Origin: Rhizophagus irregularis
Lineage: Eukaryota > Glomeromycota > Glomeromycetes > Glomerales > Glomeraceae
NCBI RefSeq assembly: GCF_026210795.1
Contig: NC_089431.1
Span: 1,116,001-1,180,000 of the forward strand
Direction of reading: 5' to 3'
Length of the DNA: 64,000 bases
The notes under the pieces: model-generated
The model's database searches: none
Told to the model about the DNA's origin: nothing
What the model saw: only the letters and a program-made list of their open reading frames with translations
Program-made: the position numbers and the translations under genes
Part shown: positions 46,880-58,480 of the stretch, piece by piece
How positions within the stretch are numbered: the stretch's first letter is position 1
Layout of the letters: each line of letters begins with the position of its first letter

Positions 46880-48149
46880 TTAACAAATTTTTTGAGTCCA
46901 AAATCTAAGAACATGACCTTTAGAAGTTTTGTTTTCCTTTAAGTCTTCTTTAAGACTTTCTACGATTTCCTTAAATTTCTCTTCAGAAATTCCTATTTCA
47001 GCACTCAAATCTTTAATTGCCCTATTTGTGGTAAGAAATAATATTACCACTTCTTGATAAACTAAACCAGGTTTACCACCATGTGGTCCAAAAGTGACAA
47101 TTTTCTCGTCATGATGAACGACTCCTATATTTTGATGTGATTCAAGTATTGAATTAAGGTGAATTATCGATCTTATATTCACATTTCGTTTTAAACAAGA
47201 CTTGTAAACTACAATATTTAAAAATAAAAATAATATTAATACTAAGACTAGTATGTAATTATATAATGTGCGTGATTATAATAAGAAATGGATACACTCA
47301 CATCCTTTATAAATTGTATAGAAATTTGGACTAGATTTATCAATGTTAAGGTATAAATCAGTTATTTCGATATATCCGCCAGGTTTGGTTACTCTGATAA
47401 ATGATGATTATAATAAAGTCGAATATTAATAATATTGATATAATAAGTTATAAAAAGATAAAAAAAAAATTCTTTTTACCTAATCAGTTCAGAAAGAGTG
47501 AAATTCCATTGTTCTGTCGTTAAAATATTCACCATTGATTCTATATGTGTAAAATCAAATTCGTTGTCTCTAAATGGTAATCCATCAAATATATCGGCTT
47601 CGATAAATTCAAGATTACATGGTTTTATCTATCAAGTTTATAGAAAAACAATTTAATCTTATTCTTTAAAAATACAACTTTTTTTTTTTTTGCACTGATG
47701 AAATTTTACCTCTTTTGGAAATACTGGCTTTATATCGAGTCCAAAAAAATTTGATTTGTCATATATAGTCGCTAAATCTAATAACCATGTACCGGGACCG
47801 CATCTTATATAAAAATACGAAAAAAAATTATTTATATCAAAAAACGTTTAATTAATTAATTTTAATAAAATTTTTCTTTCACTTACGCAACATCTAGTAC
47901 TTTACACCCTAGAGTTAATTTCTCCTCAACAGGGGCAGAAAAATTACCTTGAAATAAATATTTTATAATAAAATTATGCATATGTTGCCTATCAATATCA
48001 TTTAAATCATTATTTGATAAATAATACGCTAGTTCTTGTTCTTCTTCATTTACGACTTCTGGTGATACACCTTCTGATAATTGGTTTGGTACTAATTGTG
48101 ATTTTGATCTTGTTTCTCTTGATTTCAAACACGAATTACTATTACCCAT
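46880..48149 (-). CDS. SAM-dependent methyltransferase, copy H (308 aa, dispersed)
   Basis: Exons 47887-48149, 47710-47803, 47480-47628, 47302-47393 and 46880-47208 (263+94+149+92+329 nt), 308 residues, complete. The intron 4 donor is GTGAG, the others GTAAx. N-terminus MGNSNSCLKSRETRSKS keeps Gly2 and Ser6 and adds Cys7, a possible S-acylation site beside a myristate. The leader is longer and Glu-rich. Motif I reads VLDVACGPGTW: Ala88 replaces the first glycine of GxGxG, the only copy with this change. Beta-2 ends FFGLD; VTKPGGYIEI and FWTQKIC follow. It lies 20 kb from the array, beside unrelated sequence, and is the most diverged member. Confidence 0.9.
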
Positions 48150-49689
48150 AATTTGAATATTTTATTTTTTCATACAACTTCAAGAAGAAAAAAAATTCAT
48201 ATGTCTAGAAAATGGCTTATTTATTATAATTTTGAAAAGATTGACAATATTTCGGGTGAAACTATCGGATTTTCAAAAAATTTACCATGTTTATTTAAAT
48301 TCCGATAATTATGGTACATCAATTAAATGAATGTACCAGATTTTCTGATTTTCATATCATCTTTACGGGGTAAAAAGAATAAGAGGTTCAGATGTACATA
48401 CTTCACGAGTTAAAGAGACAATATTTGCAGAAAGTACAAGAAAATACACGCAAATATTCTCATAAAAACTCTAAATACTGTAAATTAAATTCAAAAGGAG
48501 AAATATACGAATTTTACATAACTATCGATTAATGATCGTCATTCCATCGGATGATTTATTTATTATTAGGATCTGCATTCTCCATGTTTAAATTGTCAAT
48601 CAATCTAAATCGGTATGACACATAATAAATTTTAAATTTTTAATAATTTTATTTTTTTTAAAAAAAAAACATGACATAATTTTTTACAAAATATAAATAA
48701 GTTTTTGCAATTATAGTGTTTGTGTATTTATTGTCAATTGCTTTAAATTTCACCCTAATTTTTAATATAACGACAGTGCCTATCCTTAGACGAATTGCGA
48801 AGATACGTACAAAATGTCATGGATTTGACCAATTTTGATAATTTGAGAAAATTTGTAATCTCCTTTCCTTTTTATGTTAAATAAAATCTATTCACGTAAT
48901 AAAAAAATGGGATTTTACTACTTGCTAAACTGGTGAAAACTCGCATCCTTTCCAAATCCTTTCCAAATCTTTCTAACGTCCTATACATGGGGGTGTAATT
49001 ATTCCAGATAATTCGGCATTTAGGCGGCGTAATGGTGAAATTTATTACACCAAACTTTTGTTCAAAGATTTATATTCCCTATAAAAACGAAATGTGTTAA
49101 ACCTGTTTTATATTTGTACTCTTGTGTAATAAATGTCTATAAAAGCACCATTTTGTTTAATTTTGTTTTTTGTAATAAGATATAAATCGGACAAAATGGT
49201 GTTTTTTTAGACATTTTTTACGTATGAACACAATTCATTTTTATAGGGATTAAAATAGTATTATGCCGAAATTTTGTAATGTAATATTTCGGGATGGCTT
49301 GAACCTGACGGTAAGACGAAAAGGAGTGGTATCGAGTTAACCAAAAAAGTATAGTATGGTGTGAAATCGATATTGAGTATGATTTAGATAATAAAATTAT
49401 ACTTAACTGTAATAGAACGAAAAAAGTATTGTATTTATATTTTTTTTATTTATAATTATACTCAACTGCCATATTAAGTTAAAATTGAAGAAAATTTTAT
49501 TGTGATTAATACTAATTCTTAATTAGCTAATTTCAATTGACGCTCCTTTTCACAATTATTTTTGTTTCACGTTCCCTTAAAGCAAGTTCATATTCTTTTA
49601 ATGCTAAAAACTAAATATATTCAAGCTCTTTAAGCTTTAAAGCCAACTTACTTTCTTTATTATTATCTTCTTCAAAATCATTTGGCATT
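48150..49689. other. Spacer with a dispersed repeat
   Basis: 5' flank of copy H, then a repeat at about 48990-49315, then a stretch (49540-49690) whose minus strand reads NDFEEDNNKESKLALKLKEL and later ALKEYELALREREL-like, probably a coiled-coil gene scrap. No complete gene. Confidence 0.35.
48990..49315. repeat. Dispersed repeat with internal inverted copies
   Basis: Shares 'ggcgtaat.gtgaaatttattacaccaaa.ttttgtt' and 'atttcggga tggcttgaacct' with 34560-34640. Internally, caccattttgt (49150) returns inverted as acaaaatggtg (49193). Probably a non-autonomous element; ends not resolved. Confidence 0.4.
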
Positions 49690-50654
49690 TGCGAAGGACA
49701 ATGTAATTTAGGATTTTGTTATGAAAATGGTATAGGAACGTCTAAAAATGACAAACAAGCATTTGAATGTTACATGAAATCAGCTATTGGAGGAGATGGT
49801 ATTTAAAATCAGCATACAATGGAAACAAAATTGCACAAAATAATTTGGGAATTTATTACTATTATGATAAAGGGACATATAAAAATGAGAAGAAAGCATT
49901 TGAAAGGTACATGAAATCAGCTATTGCAGGGTATGCTGAAGGGCAATGTAATTTAGGATTTTGTTATGAAAATGGCATAGGGACAATTAAAGATAACAAA
50001 AAAGCATTTGAGTGGTATTCTAGATATCTGAAAATGGAAATGCGATAGCACAAAATAATTTAGGAGCTTGTTATCAACAACTATATAAGAATGAAATAAA
50101 AGCATTTGAATGGTACATGAAATTAGATGTGCTGAAGGACAATATAATGGTTATGGAAATAGCTAGGAGTGGCTAAGAATGAAACGAAAACGTTTGAATG
50201 GTATTCTAGATCGGCGAAAAAATGGAAATTTGATAGCACAAAAGAATTTAGGATTTTGTTATTCAAACGGTATAGGGACAGATAAAAATGAAGCCAAAGC
50301 ATTTGAATGTAGCAGAAAATTGAAATGCATAAATATGATAAAACTGAGACGAAAGCATTTGAATGGTACATGAAATCAGCTATTGCAGGATGTGCTGAAG
50401 GACAATGTAATTTAGGATGTTGTTATGGAAATGGCTAGAAACTGATAAGAAGTAAGAACATAGAAAAACCTTTTATATGGTATTTAAAATCAGCTGAAGG
50501 TGGAATGCAACATCACAACATTATATAGGAGCTTGGTATTATAATTAATAAAAATAATGACGAAGCAATTAATTGGTACAGAAAAGCTTCATATAACAGA
50601 GTTGAAGAAGCAAAGAATGAACTAAATAATATTCTATCAGGTATGCAACATTAA
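49690..50654 (+). pseudogene. Sel1-repeat protein pseudogene
   Basis: Contains at least five degenerate Sel1-like repeats (about 36 residues each), for example CNLGFCYENGIGTIKDNKKA followed by FEWY, and LGFCYSNGIGTDKNEAKAFE. Sel1 repeats form alpha-solenoid scaffolds and are very numerous in Rhizophagus, often next to kinase domains. The frame is broken several times: a stop after GDGI at about 49803, a frameshift in YSRYLKMEMR (about 50025), and others after 50110. The end is legible as EEAKNELNNILSGMQH with stop at 50652-50654. No intact start. Confidence 0.8.
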
Positions 50655-51997
50655 TTATTACAATTTTACGTTAGTAATTATTTAATTCTACATATAATAC
50701 TTTGATATATAAAACTGATTTGAATCTACTAATAAATATCGTGTTTTTAATTAACGTGAATAATATAAGTTGAGTTTTTACTTCTTACGTTCCCGCATAA
50801 AGTACAGAGAGTATCATATATAATATTGATGAGAATTTTTTAATTTCCCAGAATAAGCGGTAAAATAGAACATAGAAAGATATGACACATTGTAATAATA
50901 ATCCTAACTTACTACCAAAGCATAACTTCGCAACCAAACAATATATACTATAAATTCCTATTTTTTTTTAAATTGTGACCCCGGTTATGAAAAAAAAAGG
51001 AAGACCATGAATTGTATGTACTGTAAATATGCTAAATAGTGTATGTAAAATTTTCAGGAAAATTTTACGAGGCTTTAAAATATAATTTATACGCTAAATT
51101 TATAAAAATCGGTTTATTATTATTACAATGATATGGATGTGACATATTTTCTGGATCTTGTGATCCATAAATCTATGATAATCAAACTCTTATCGCAACA
51201 ACAGTTGTTAAAGTGAATAAAGTGAATAATAGTCAGGATGAAATTATATTTTAGTTAGGAGTTTAAAGATTGTTATTCTTATTAACCTTAATTTTTGGTA
51301 CATCATTTTTACCGTTTTTCGTTCTACTCGTGTGAATTTTATTTGATGTTCCGAGTTTTAATTTATCTTAGGAGAACCAAATCAATAAAATAAAGAGACT
51401 TTAACTATCATTATCAAAATGCAGATTCATAATTTAGATATCAGTATATGTTTAATGTGAACAGATCGGTATTCTTGATACATAAATGTAACAAAACCAA
51501 CAGAGATGTTAAATATTTAAATATTTAAACATGAAAAACATCAATTCTTTTTAATAGACAATTGTATTCACAAGATATAAAACAAAATAAACTATTTTTT
51601 TCGTTCCTTATTCAGTTTTTTTTGAGCGCGTGCATCCTAATATTTCTAAGACCTTGTTTTGTTGATCAACACCCCGGACTATAGTCCGAATCTGTAATAA
51701 TAGAACATCCGATTCTTTGATGAAGTAAGCTCTAGTGCGACGCTTCCTGGATACAATATTTGAGAGGACACTCGTATCCAATTTGGTGTTAGTCGAAACT
51801 ACGATTTCAATAATTACAATAATTTCCATAAGACGTTATTTCATTTACATATTTTTATTTGTCTAAACCATAATACAAGATAGAAACAAAATAAAAATAG
51901 AATGTTGAATGAGAATAGGAAAGTATACTAATTTCTAATTTGAGTCGTTGCTTCATATGTTTAAGAAATAGTAGTTGCATTATTTTCTTTGGGACTA
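50655..51997. other. Spacer without a confident gene
   Basis: AT-rich. A 73-codon frame on the minus strand at 51608-51829 (MEIIVIIEIVVSTNTKLDTS to GCTRSKKTE) is less AT-biased than its surroundings and may be a relic exon. No motif. Confidence 0.3.
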
Positions 51998-52436
51998 CAG
52001 TCTTATCTCGATGTAACGAACTTACGATGTAACGAACTTTCGACTTACCGAACTTTTTTTTAAAACCAGTTTCATAGTATTTAAAAACATCTTAATATAC
52101 CAAACATCATATAAACTTTATATAACGTATACCGAACTTTTATTGATTTACCGCTTATTATAAAACATAAAAAATTTTTGATATACCGAACTCAGTCACA
52201 TGATTTGCCAATTTCGCCTGAAATTAATTAATTTCGGCCAGAATTAGAACCACTTAATTTTGCCTAAATTAATTGATGCCAAGACATCTTAATTCTGGCC
52301 GAAATTGGGACATTAATTACGTGATTTTCTTTTATATACCTAGGGGTTCGGTATATAAAAAATTTTTCTTTACCGAACTCTACTATATACCGAACTTTTA
52401 CCCCAAACTTTGGGTTCGGTAATCGAGATTTGACTG
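51998..52436. mobile_element. 439-bp pogo-type MITE, TA-flanked
   Basis: Left end cagtcttatctcgatgtaac and right end (reverse complement) cagtcaaatctcgattaccg, with TA on both sides (51996-51997, 52437-52438). The interior repeats 'accgaactt' many times. The terminus CAGTC.AATCTCG plus TA target is typical of pogo/Tigger-like elements. No ORF; it would depend on a transposase in trans. Confidence 0.7.
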
Positions 52437-52555
52437 TACTTATTTAAGAATAGAAACTATTTCCGAGATTCTCTGGTTCAAACTCCCAACATCCTATTAT
52501 GTAATGTACAAGTTAGATAGTAGTTAGATGTGTGTTTCTGTTACGAAATAAGATT

Positions 52556-52960
52556 ATTCGCTACTAATTTTCCGAAGAAAATCTCTCCAGGAATTTTATA
52601 CTTACTTTTATAGAATTTAACATATTCACTATTTGTGTTTGGAATGGGAATTTCTCTTTTACCATTTATAATGCGGATTTCCAAACTATTATCTGTTTCG
52701 AAAGGTGTTCAATTGCAAGAATAATACCTGGATCTATGTAAGGCGTAACGCCATATGCTTTTTCTTTTTTGTCGATAACTGATCCGTATAGATGTGAACG
52801 TCCAAAATCTGTGATCTTTATCGTATGTTTGATGTACCATGCTTACTGAGTTTTGTAGCAACGATAATCCCGATATTTTCATTTACTACTTTACCTATAA
52901 ACTTCGAGACTTCACATAGTTTAATTATATTCGGATGGATATCAACCTTTCCCAATAAAA
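52556..52960 (-). pseudogene. Protein kinase domain pseudogene
   Basis: On the minus strand, KVDIHPNIIKLCEVSKF matches the HPNII segment before the hinge. After a frameshift KITDFGRSHLYGSVIDKKEK carries the Mg-binding DFG, and AYGVTPYIDPG is the activation-segment end. After another shift EIRIINGKREIPIPNTNSEY then VKFYK corresponds to the C-lobe helix region of Rhizophagus tyrosine-kinase-like kinases. The HRD catalytic loop and the N-lobe glycine loop and lysine are missing. Several frameshifts mark it as dead. A GTAAGT after KFYK may be an old donor. Confidence 0.75.
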
Positions 52961-53340
52961 AAATCTAAAAAAATAAAATTACCATATGGATAACAAATTT
53001 CCTCTTAAATATTAAAAAGTACATGTAAACAAAATAATACCTCATTAACAACGTCATTCATCAAACTATTGACGAAATCCTTTTAATTACATATGTTGTT
53101 GTTGTTCCATTCATTTGCAGTATGAATCACCGATAATCTTTGAAAAATCTCAAGGACAATAATTTTTATAATAAGTAGACCGCTTTATTAAATTCGGATC
53201 ATTTACATATATAATTTACGGGAATATAAGCTATCACATCATTAGGCTATACTTGATCTGAAACTGCCCCATATGTTGAAGCAGAGACTTCGCCGTTACC
53301 ATTGTTACTACCACTTCTATTATTTTTTTCACGGAGTTTT

Positions 53341-53709
53341 TCATAATAAGACAAGATTGCAAAGTAGAAATAAACCTATTGATTCAAAACAATCGTCAGA
53401 GAAAACTATATACATGAAAAATAAATCATCTAAATCATTAAATACCTGCATAATATCAGCGATAACTATTAATAACGTAAAAAGAAATATGAGAGTTGTA
53501 TAAATGGCAATACAAATTCCACAACCCCCTACTTGACAATAATCTGAAAGATTATAAAAATAAATTGATATAGTAAAAAAAGTGGACACTATGAAGTCAA
53601 AAATTACCGCGACCAAATAGTAATTGACAAAAATTGTAACATATAAAAAATTATCCTGAATTAAATCAAAAAGGACATTAGCGAAGAATTTGATAACCTT
53701 GGGATACAC
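53341..53709 (-). CDS. Predicted multi-pass membrane protein fragment (uncertain)
   Basis: A 122-codon open frame with three long hydrophobic stretches, around LYVTIFVNYYLVAVIFDFIV, FFTISIYFYNL and ICIAIYTTLIFLFTLLIVIA, separated by a Cys/Gly turn (YCQVGGCG). The sequence atgcag|gtattt after the last helix could be a donor, in which case the C-terminal DDLFFMYIVFSDD part would be intronic. No family recognised. It may be one exon of a larger gene or a relic. Confidence 0.35.
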   Translation of the reverse strand: MYPKVIKFFANVLFDLIQDNFLYVTIFVNYYLVAVIFDFIVSTFFTISIYFYNLSDYCQVGGCGICIAIYTTLIFLFTLLIVIADIMQVFNDLDDLFFMYIVFSDDCFESIGLFLLCNLVLL

Positions 53710-53717
53710 TTCGGGTT

Positions 53718-53948
53718 ATGAAAATTTACCAGAATTATGCCGACGAATCCGAGAACACAAATTATAAACCTGAAAATGAAAATAAAGAAAAATGCGAGAT
53801 TTGTGTCATAACGAACAGAGGCACAGGCACAGATAAGATTGAGAAACTATATTGTTTCGTAGAGACAGAGGTAAGTACAATTAAGAATTATAAAATGCTC
53901 CCATTGTTTTTAGAAAATATGAACTTACAACTGCAAGAGCGGCAATAA
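53718..53948 (+). CDS. Hypothetical short ORF (uncertain)
   Basis: Encodes a hydrophilic MKIYQNYADESENTNYKPEN start with a CEIC motif. A strong donor GTAAGT follows VETE at 53871 and a tttttag acceptor lies at about 53914. Past it the frame KYELTTARAAIKKTPDLNIH then KALYMLFKNHKN is open for about 60 codons, but the junction phases do not fit. Either a relic gene or chance. Confidence 0.2.
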   Translation: MKIYQNYADESENTNYKPENENKEKCEICVITNRGTGTDKIEKLYCFVETEVSTIKNYKMLPLFLENMNLQLQERQ

Positions 53949-53949
53949 A

Positions 53950-56690
53950 AAAGACACCCGATCTAAATATACATAAAGCGTTATATATGTTATTCAAAAA
54001 TCATAAAAATTTAGTACAATTTTCTTCTTACTTAAGATTTATACAAAAACAAAAGTTGTTCATAGTCAACAAACTAATTGTTAGATTGATATAAAACAAT
54101 TGCTAAAGTTCTTGAAATTCTGCGCAATGACGCAATGTCGCAATGTGGCTAACAATTTAAAGGATCATTTTAAATGTGTACAGATTGTTACTAAAATAAA
54201 TAAATTACATATAAAAAAAGGGTATATTATCTGTTATATAAGGTTTTTCTTAATTTAGTTCGATTATTCACCTGCACGTGACCTCACTTGTCACTTCTAA
54301 ATTTGTGTGATATCTAAAATTTATTTTAATTGGATTGCTTTTGATAATGTTATTGACAAGGTTACTGAAATGTCGATGTCGTCATCCAATAATAAGTTAC
54401 ACGTATCATTTCAAGTATCGATGCTTTAAAAGTATATATGGATATGATATGATAGTAGATAATTAACAATTAATTCTATAATAATGTAATTAATAAAGTT
54501 TTAATATAATAATAATATTATAACGTTATATTGTATTTATTGTAAGTGTTATTCATTGTTTACATATTGGGCGTGTGTACGAAATTGATTCGTGTGCACA
54601 AAATTGATTTTTGAAGTTTCCATTCCCAGTCACCCGCGCGCGTTATATCAAGATTTTGTATGCTTCTTCGTGTCATTATCTTTCTAACAAGGAAAGCATT
54701 GAAAACAACGACTTAACAAGGAGGTTTGGTGAGTACTGACACGTTATAAAAAAGAACCCGAATTTAAAGTTCATACTTAATATTCTTAAAGTATCAAGCG
54801 TATTTCGTGTTGAATTAGTGTTGAATTTTTATTATTTGTGATTATTTCCTTTTTTTTACATGATAATCTTGTAACTGATTAATGATATAATATTTTAAAA
54901 GATTCTGCGAAAGATTCATATTACTAGTTTCCAGATCTAATACATAGGAATCGATCGATGCGATAAATGTGACCCATGATCAATATACCCCTATAACTCT
55001 ATAAGTATTAATCATGACTCATGAATATTAAACTTTTTTTTACACTATTTTTTTACTTTTTTTAAAAAAAATTGAGTCCTTTATGAAACAATCTTGTAAC
55101 TGATTAATGAGATGAGAAATGATTCTGTAGTGATATTACGCAATTTATAAATAAAAAAGTTTTTTTAATTTGATGGTAGTTTAGTAGTTTAATAAAAAGA
55201 TTCATATTACTAGTTTTCAGATCTAAATACTAGGAATCGATGTGATAAATGTGATTTACGATCGATATACCCCATAAATATTAGTCATGCTCATTTTCAA
55301 TATTAAACTTTTTTTTTTTACATTTTTTTTTACTTTTTTTTACTTTTTTTAAAAAAAAGATTGAGATTTTTTTTTATCAAGATTCAAGATTTTATGAGTC
55401 ATTATTTCCTTTATGAATCAATATAGTAAAATATATAAACAAATCGAGATCTTGTAATTTTGATTATCAAATCATGTGTCACTATAACATCGAAGTTCCC
55501 ATATCATCTACTGTGTAAAAGGTTGTTTAAAAAGTATAAATATACCCTCAAACTCCCTCAAATTTCTCAATACTTTCATTTTTTTATCAAAAACTTCAAA
55601 TAAACGTATTCATATAATGAACTCACTCACTCAGAAAAATAAAAGTACGGAATATATTTCGTACTTATTATTTATTCTCAATAATTTATTTTTCATTTTC
55701 TTATCAAAAACTTCAAATAAATATATTCATATAACGAACTCAGAGAAATTAAACTCGTACTTTATGGAAAAATATATTCAAATATGAAATTTTTCCTTTT
55801 TACGAACTCATTTTCATAAGAATATCTTTACCTGATAGGTTCTTTAGATCTTCTTTTGTTTTTCGATATTAGAAAAGAAAAATATATTTAATATGAAATT
55901 TTCTTTTTTATTTTTTTTTTTTCCAAGCAAGACTCGTGACAATTCTTTCTTGGTTGGCAATAAAATAACACAAACAATACTAATGTTGAAAATAAAGAAT
56001 ATAAACTTGAATTTTCTACCAAAGATGAAAGAATGTAATATAGTATGGATTGTATTTACGAATTAAGTTTATGGTAGACCAATATTAAGGTAAGCATGCG
56101 CTCCCTGCTTGCATAGTTTTAATGATACAGGTTTACAGATAAAAAAAGTTGAAAGGAAGTATATATGAGAAACTGGCTTTCCTGGAGGAGAGTTAGCCTA
56201 TGCACCTGGCTCTTATGTATGATGTCATATTGTCAGTGGTATCCCAAAGGACCATTACAGTAGGGGTTAAAAAAAAGTGAAAAAATAAAAGAAAAAAAAT
56301 ATATAAAAAAAATGAAAAAAAAGTGAAAAAAAAATGAAAATGAAAAATAAAGAAAAAAATAGAAAATAAAAGAAATATATATATATATATATATAAGAAA
56401 AAAGGTGAAAAAATGAAAATGAAAATAAAGAAGAAAAAAAAGAAAAAAAAAACAAAAAAAAAACAAAAAAAATCTTTATTGTGCAAGTTCTGGGGTATCC
56501 ACTTGAGTAGTATGATACCATCACCTTCCTGGAGACTTTTTTTTTACGCGTATGGTGGTGGCTGATTTTTCTTCCACCTGGTACCAGCCATACTAATGAC
56601 TTTTTTTTCTTGTTATTTATAGATCCTATTTAATAGTACTTGTGATTAAAGAAGAATAGTTGAAATTAGTGTATACCATCATCTATTTAT
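53950..56690. other. Gene-poor region with direct duplications and low complexity
   Basis: A direct duplication: 54866-55062 is repeated at 55090-55345 (both with aatcttgtaactgattaatg, attcatattactagttt and caggaatcgat-like segments). A second direct repeat of about 115 bp occurs at 55575-55760 (tatcaaaaacttcaaataaa, twice). A purine-rich tract follows. No gene. Confidence 0.45.
56267..56470. repeat. Purine-rich low-complexity tract
   Basis: About 200 bp of A with regular G (aaaaaagtgaaaaaat and similar), interrupted by a (ta)n run at 56375-56395. The opposite strand gives artificial Phe-rich frames. Confidence 0.8.
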
Positions 56691-56724
56691 AAGGTAAGCA
56701 TGCAACCCACAAGCATACATCACT

Positions 56725-57886
56725 CAATCTAGCGTGGAAAGATTTACCGTGGCAGTTTCTCCAGCACCACCACTTGCCATCCAGGTATGCCACTCTTTGT
56801 GAAGGTTGTCTTTAAATGGTTTATTTATTAAGACATCTAGAAGCTGGCAAATGCTGGTTAAACCACCAGGAATTACTGCCAGATTGAACCCGCTCTCATG
56901 AAATTTTTTTTTACAGATCCTTCCAAATGACCTTTGAATGAATCATACACTAACATTGCTGGATTCCTTCGAGTGCCATTTTTTGACCTTATATCATTGA
57001 AGTAATCAATGTACTTTAACATTAAACTTGAGTCCATCCAACCGTTTTTTGGAACCAAACTACAACACCAGGAAGAACTTGTTCGTTGCGTGGCATTTGT
57101 TTTCCTTTGAAAATACAAATTGGCAGTAGTTTAGTTCTATCTATGATATTGCAATTTAATAAATTTGATTTAGTAGCAAATTGTTATACCAAAATGAAAG
57201 ATGGTTTTAAAATAAAAGGAATACCTGCAGCACATGTCAAAACGACGGTGAACCGATTTTTTTCATTACCTGTTGCGTGAATATGAACTGTTTTTTCACC
57301 CTTTGGATTTATGGTAAAGTGCCAGCCAGTCATATCAAACCAAACGGGCGTTTCGTCCATATTAAAAATATTTTCCAATTCTTAGGATTTTTTGACCCTA
57401 AGGTTAGTTACAAATTGATTGAATTTCTCCAACTGTTACTTGGAAGCTTTTGGAGATCCTAGTGCATCGTCTCAGTGTTAAATTGTATCTTTTCAAAAAT
57501 CCTCTTAACCAATGATAAGAAGTTTTGAAATTTTCTGCAAGTTCTCCATAAAGTTCTAGAATTTCCTCCCTTAAAATTTCTAACATTTTACTTCGTAAAA
57601 TACAGGCATACAGCTTCCTTTGCTCAATTATCCAATCATACAGCCTTTTTTTAGCTTCGGGAAAAAACGCTTTTCGGCCAGAACCAACTCACTTACTTTT
57701 TCCATTAGTTTCAACATTCCAGGTCAAACTTGCTTTTACCCAGCGTCCTACCATACTACGATGAATATCAAATTGTTCCGCTGCTTTATTATTCCCATAT
57801 TCCTCCGCGTATTTAATGACCTCTATCTATTGTTCTACGGAATATGAGGTTCTTTTACGTTTACAACGAGCAACTTTTCTTGGCAT
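56725..57886 (-). pseudogene. pogo/Tigger-like DDE transposase pseudogene
   Basis: The reading starts MPRKVARCKRKRTSYSVEQ at 57886 and runs through NNKAAEQFDIHRSMVGRWVK (psq/CENP-B-type HTH), LYGELAENFKTSYHWLRGFL (second DNA-binding half), then NMDETPVWFDM (first catalytic Asp), RFTVVLTCAAGIPF, NPAMLVYDSFKGHL (second Asp) and IPGGLTSICQLLDVLINKPF before KDNLHKEWHTWMA. This is the DDE_1 order of the pogo group. Stops after SVEQ, after GKSK and in KKS*ELEN, plus frameshifts near 57410 and 57120, make it non-functional. A TA-flanked possible terminus lies near 58175; the other end was not found. Confidence 0.85.
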
Positions 57887-58480
57887 TTTTTATTTGTTGC
57901 ACTTGGCGTAGCAATTGGCGTAGTAAAACAGGTGTGTAAACTAGTTCGCGACTTTTACGTAACGCATGTTAAATGATTAGCGATCGCGGGAGTCATGTTA
58001 AATGATCGGCGATCACGGTAGTTCTGTTATTTAATCTTTTTACAAATTTTATTTCCAGTTTATTATTAATACGAAATTTAATCTTTTAGCTATACATTTT
58101 TAAAAAAAGTTGAGCTACCCGAAAATAAGCAACGTTATAACAAAAAATATGTTGTTTATTTTCAGAGGAATACGGTAATAGGAAATCTGGTCACGCCTCG
58201 AATTTAAATAACAGGCAGGACGACCCTGTTAGGGGTTGGGTTTATAACGTTATATATAGTTTACCATTTGTATACGGTAATAACTTACAGGGTTTTCCCT
58301 TGTTATTGTTCCAGTCTACGTCTATAAAATAAAATAAAAAAAAAATCATTGCTAAAATAACAAAAGAAACTTTATAGCTAAGAATAACATTTCTTATAAA
58401 TAAATATACAACTATTATGTTAATAACGCGAATAAGAAAATTATATTAAAATGCCTTGTTATTGTACTATTTCAGTACAT
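57887..58480. other. Flank of the transposase relic
   Basis: Two imperfect copies of 'catgttaaatgat.(a/g)gcgatc' at 57966-58015, then a possible element terminus (ending gaggaatacgg followed by TA at 58176-58177). No gene. Confidence 0.35.

Noticed and set aside
56193-56524. Three overlapping Phe-rich frames on the minus strand
   Set aside because: Produced by the purine-rich tract at 56267-56470 on the opposite strand.
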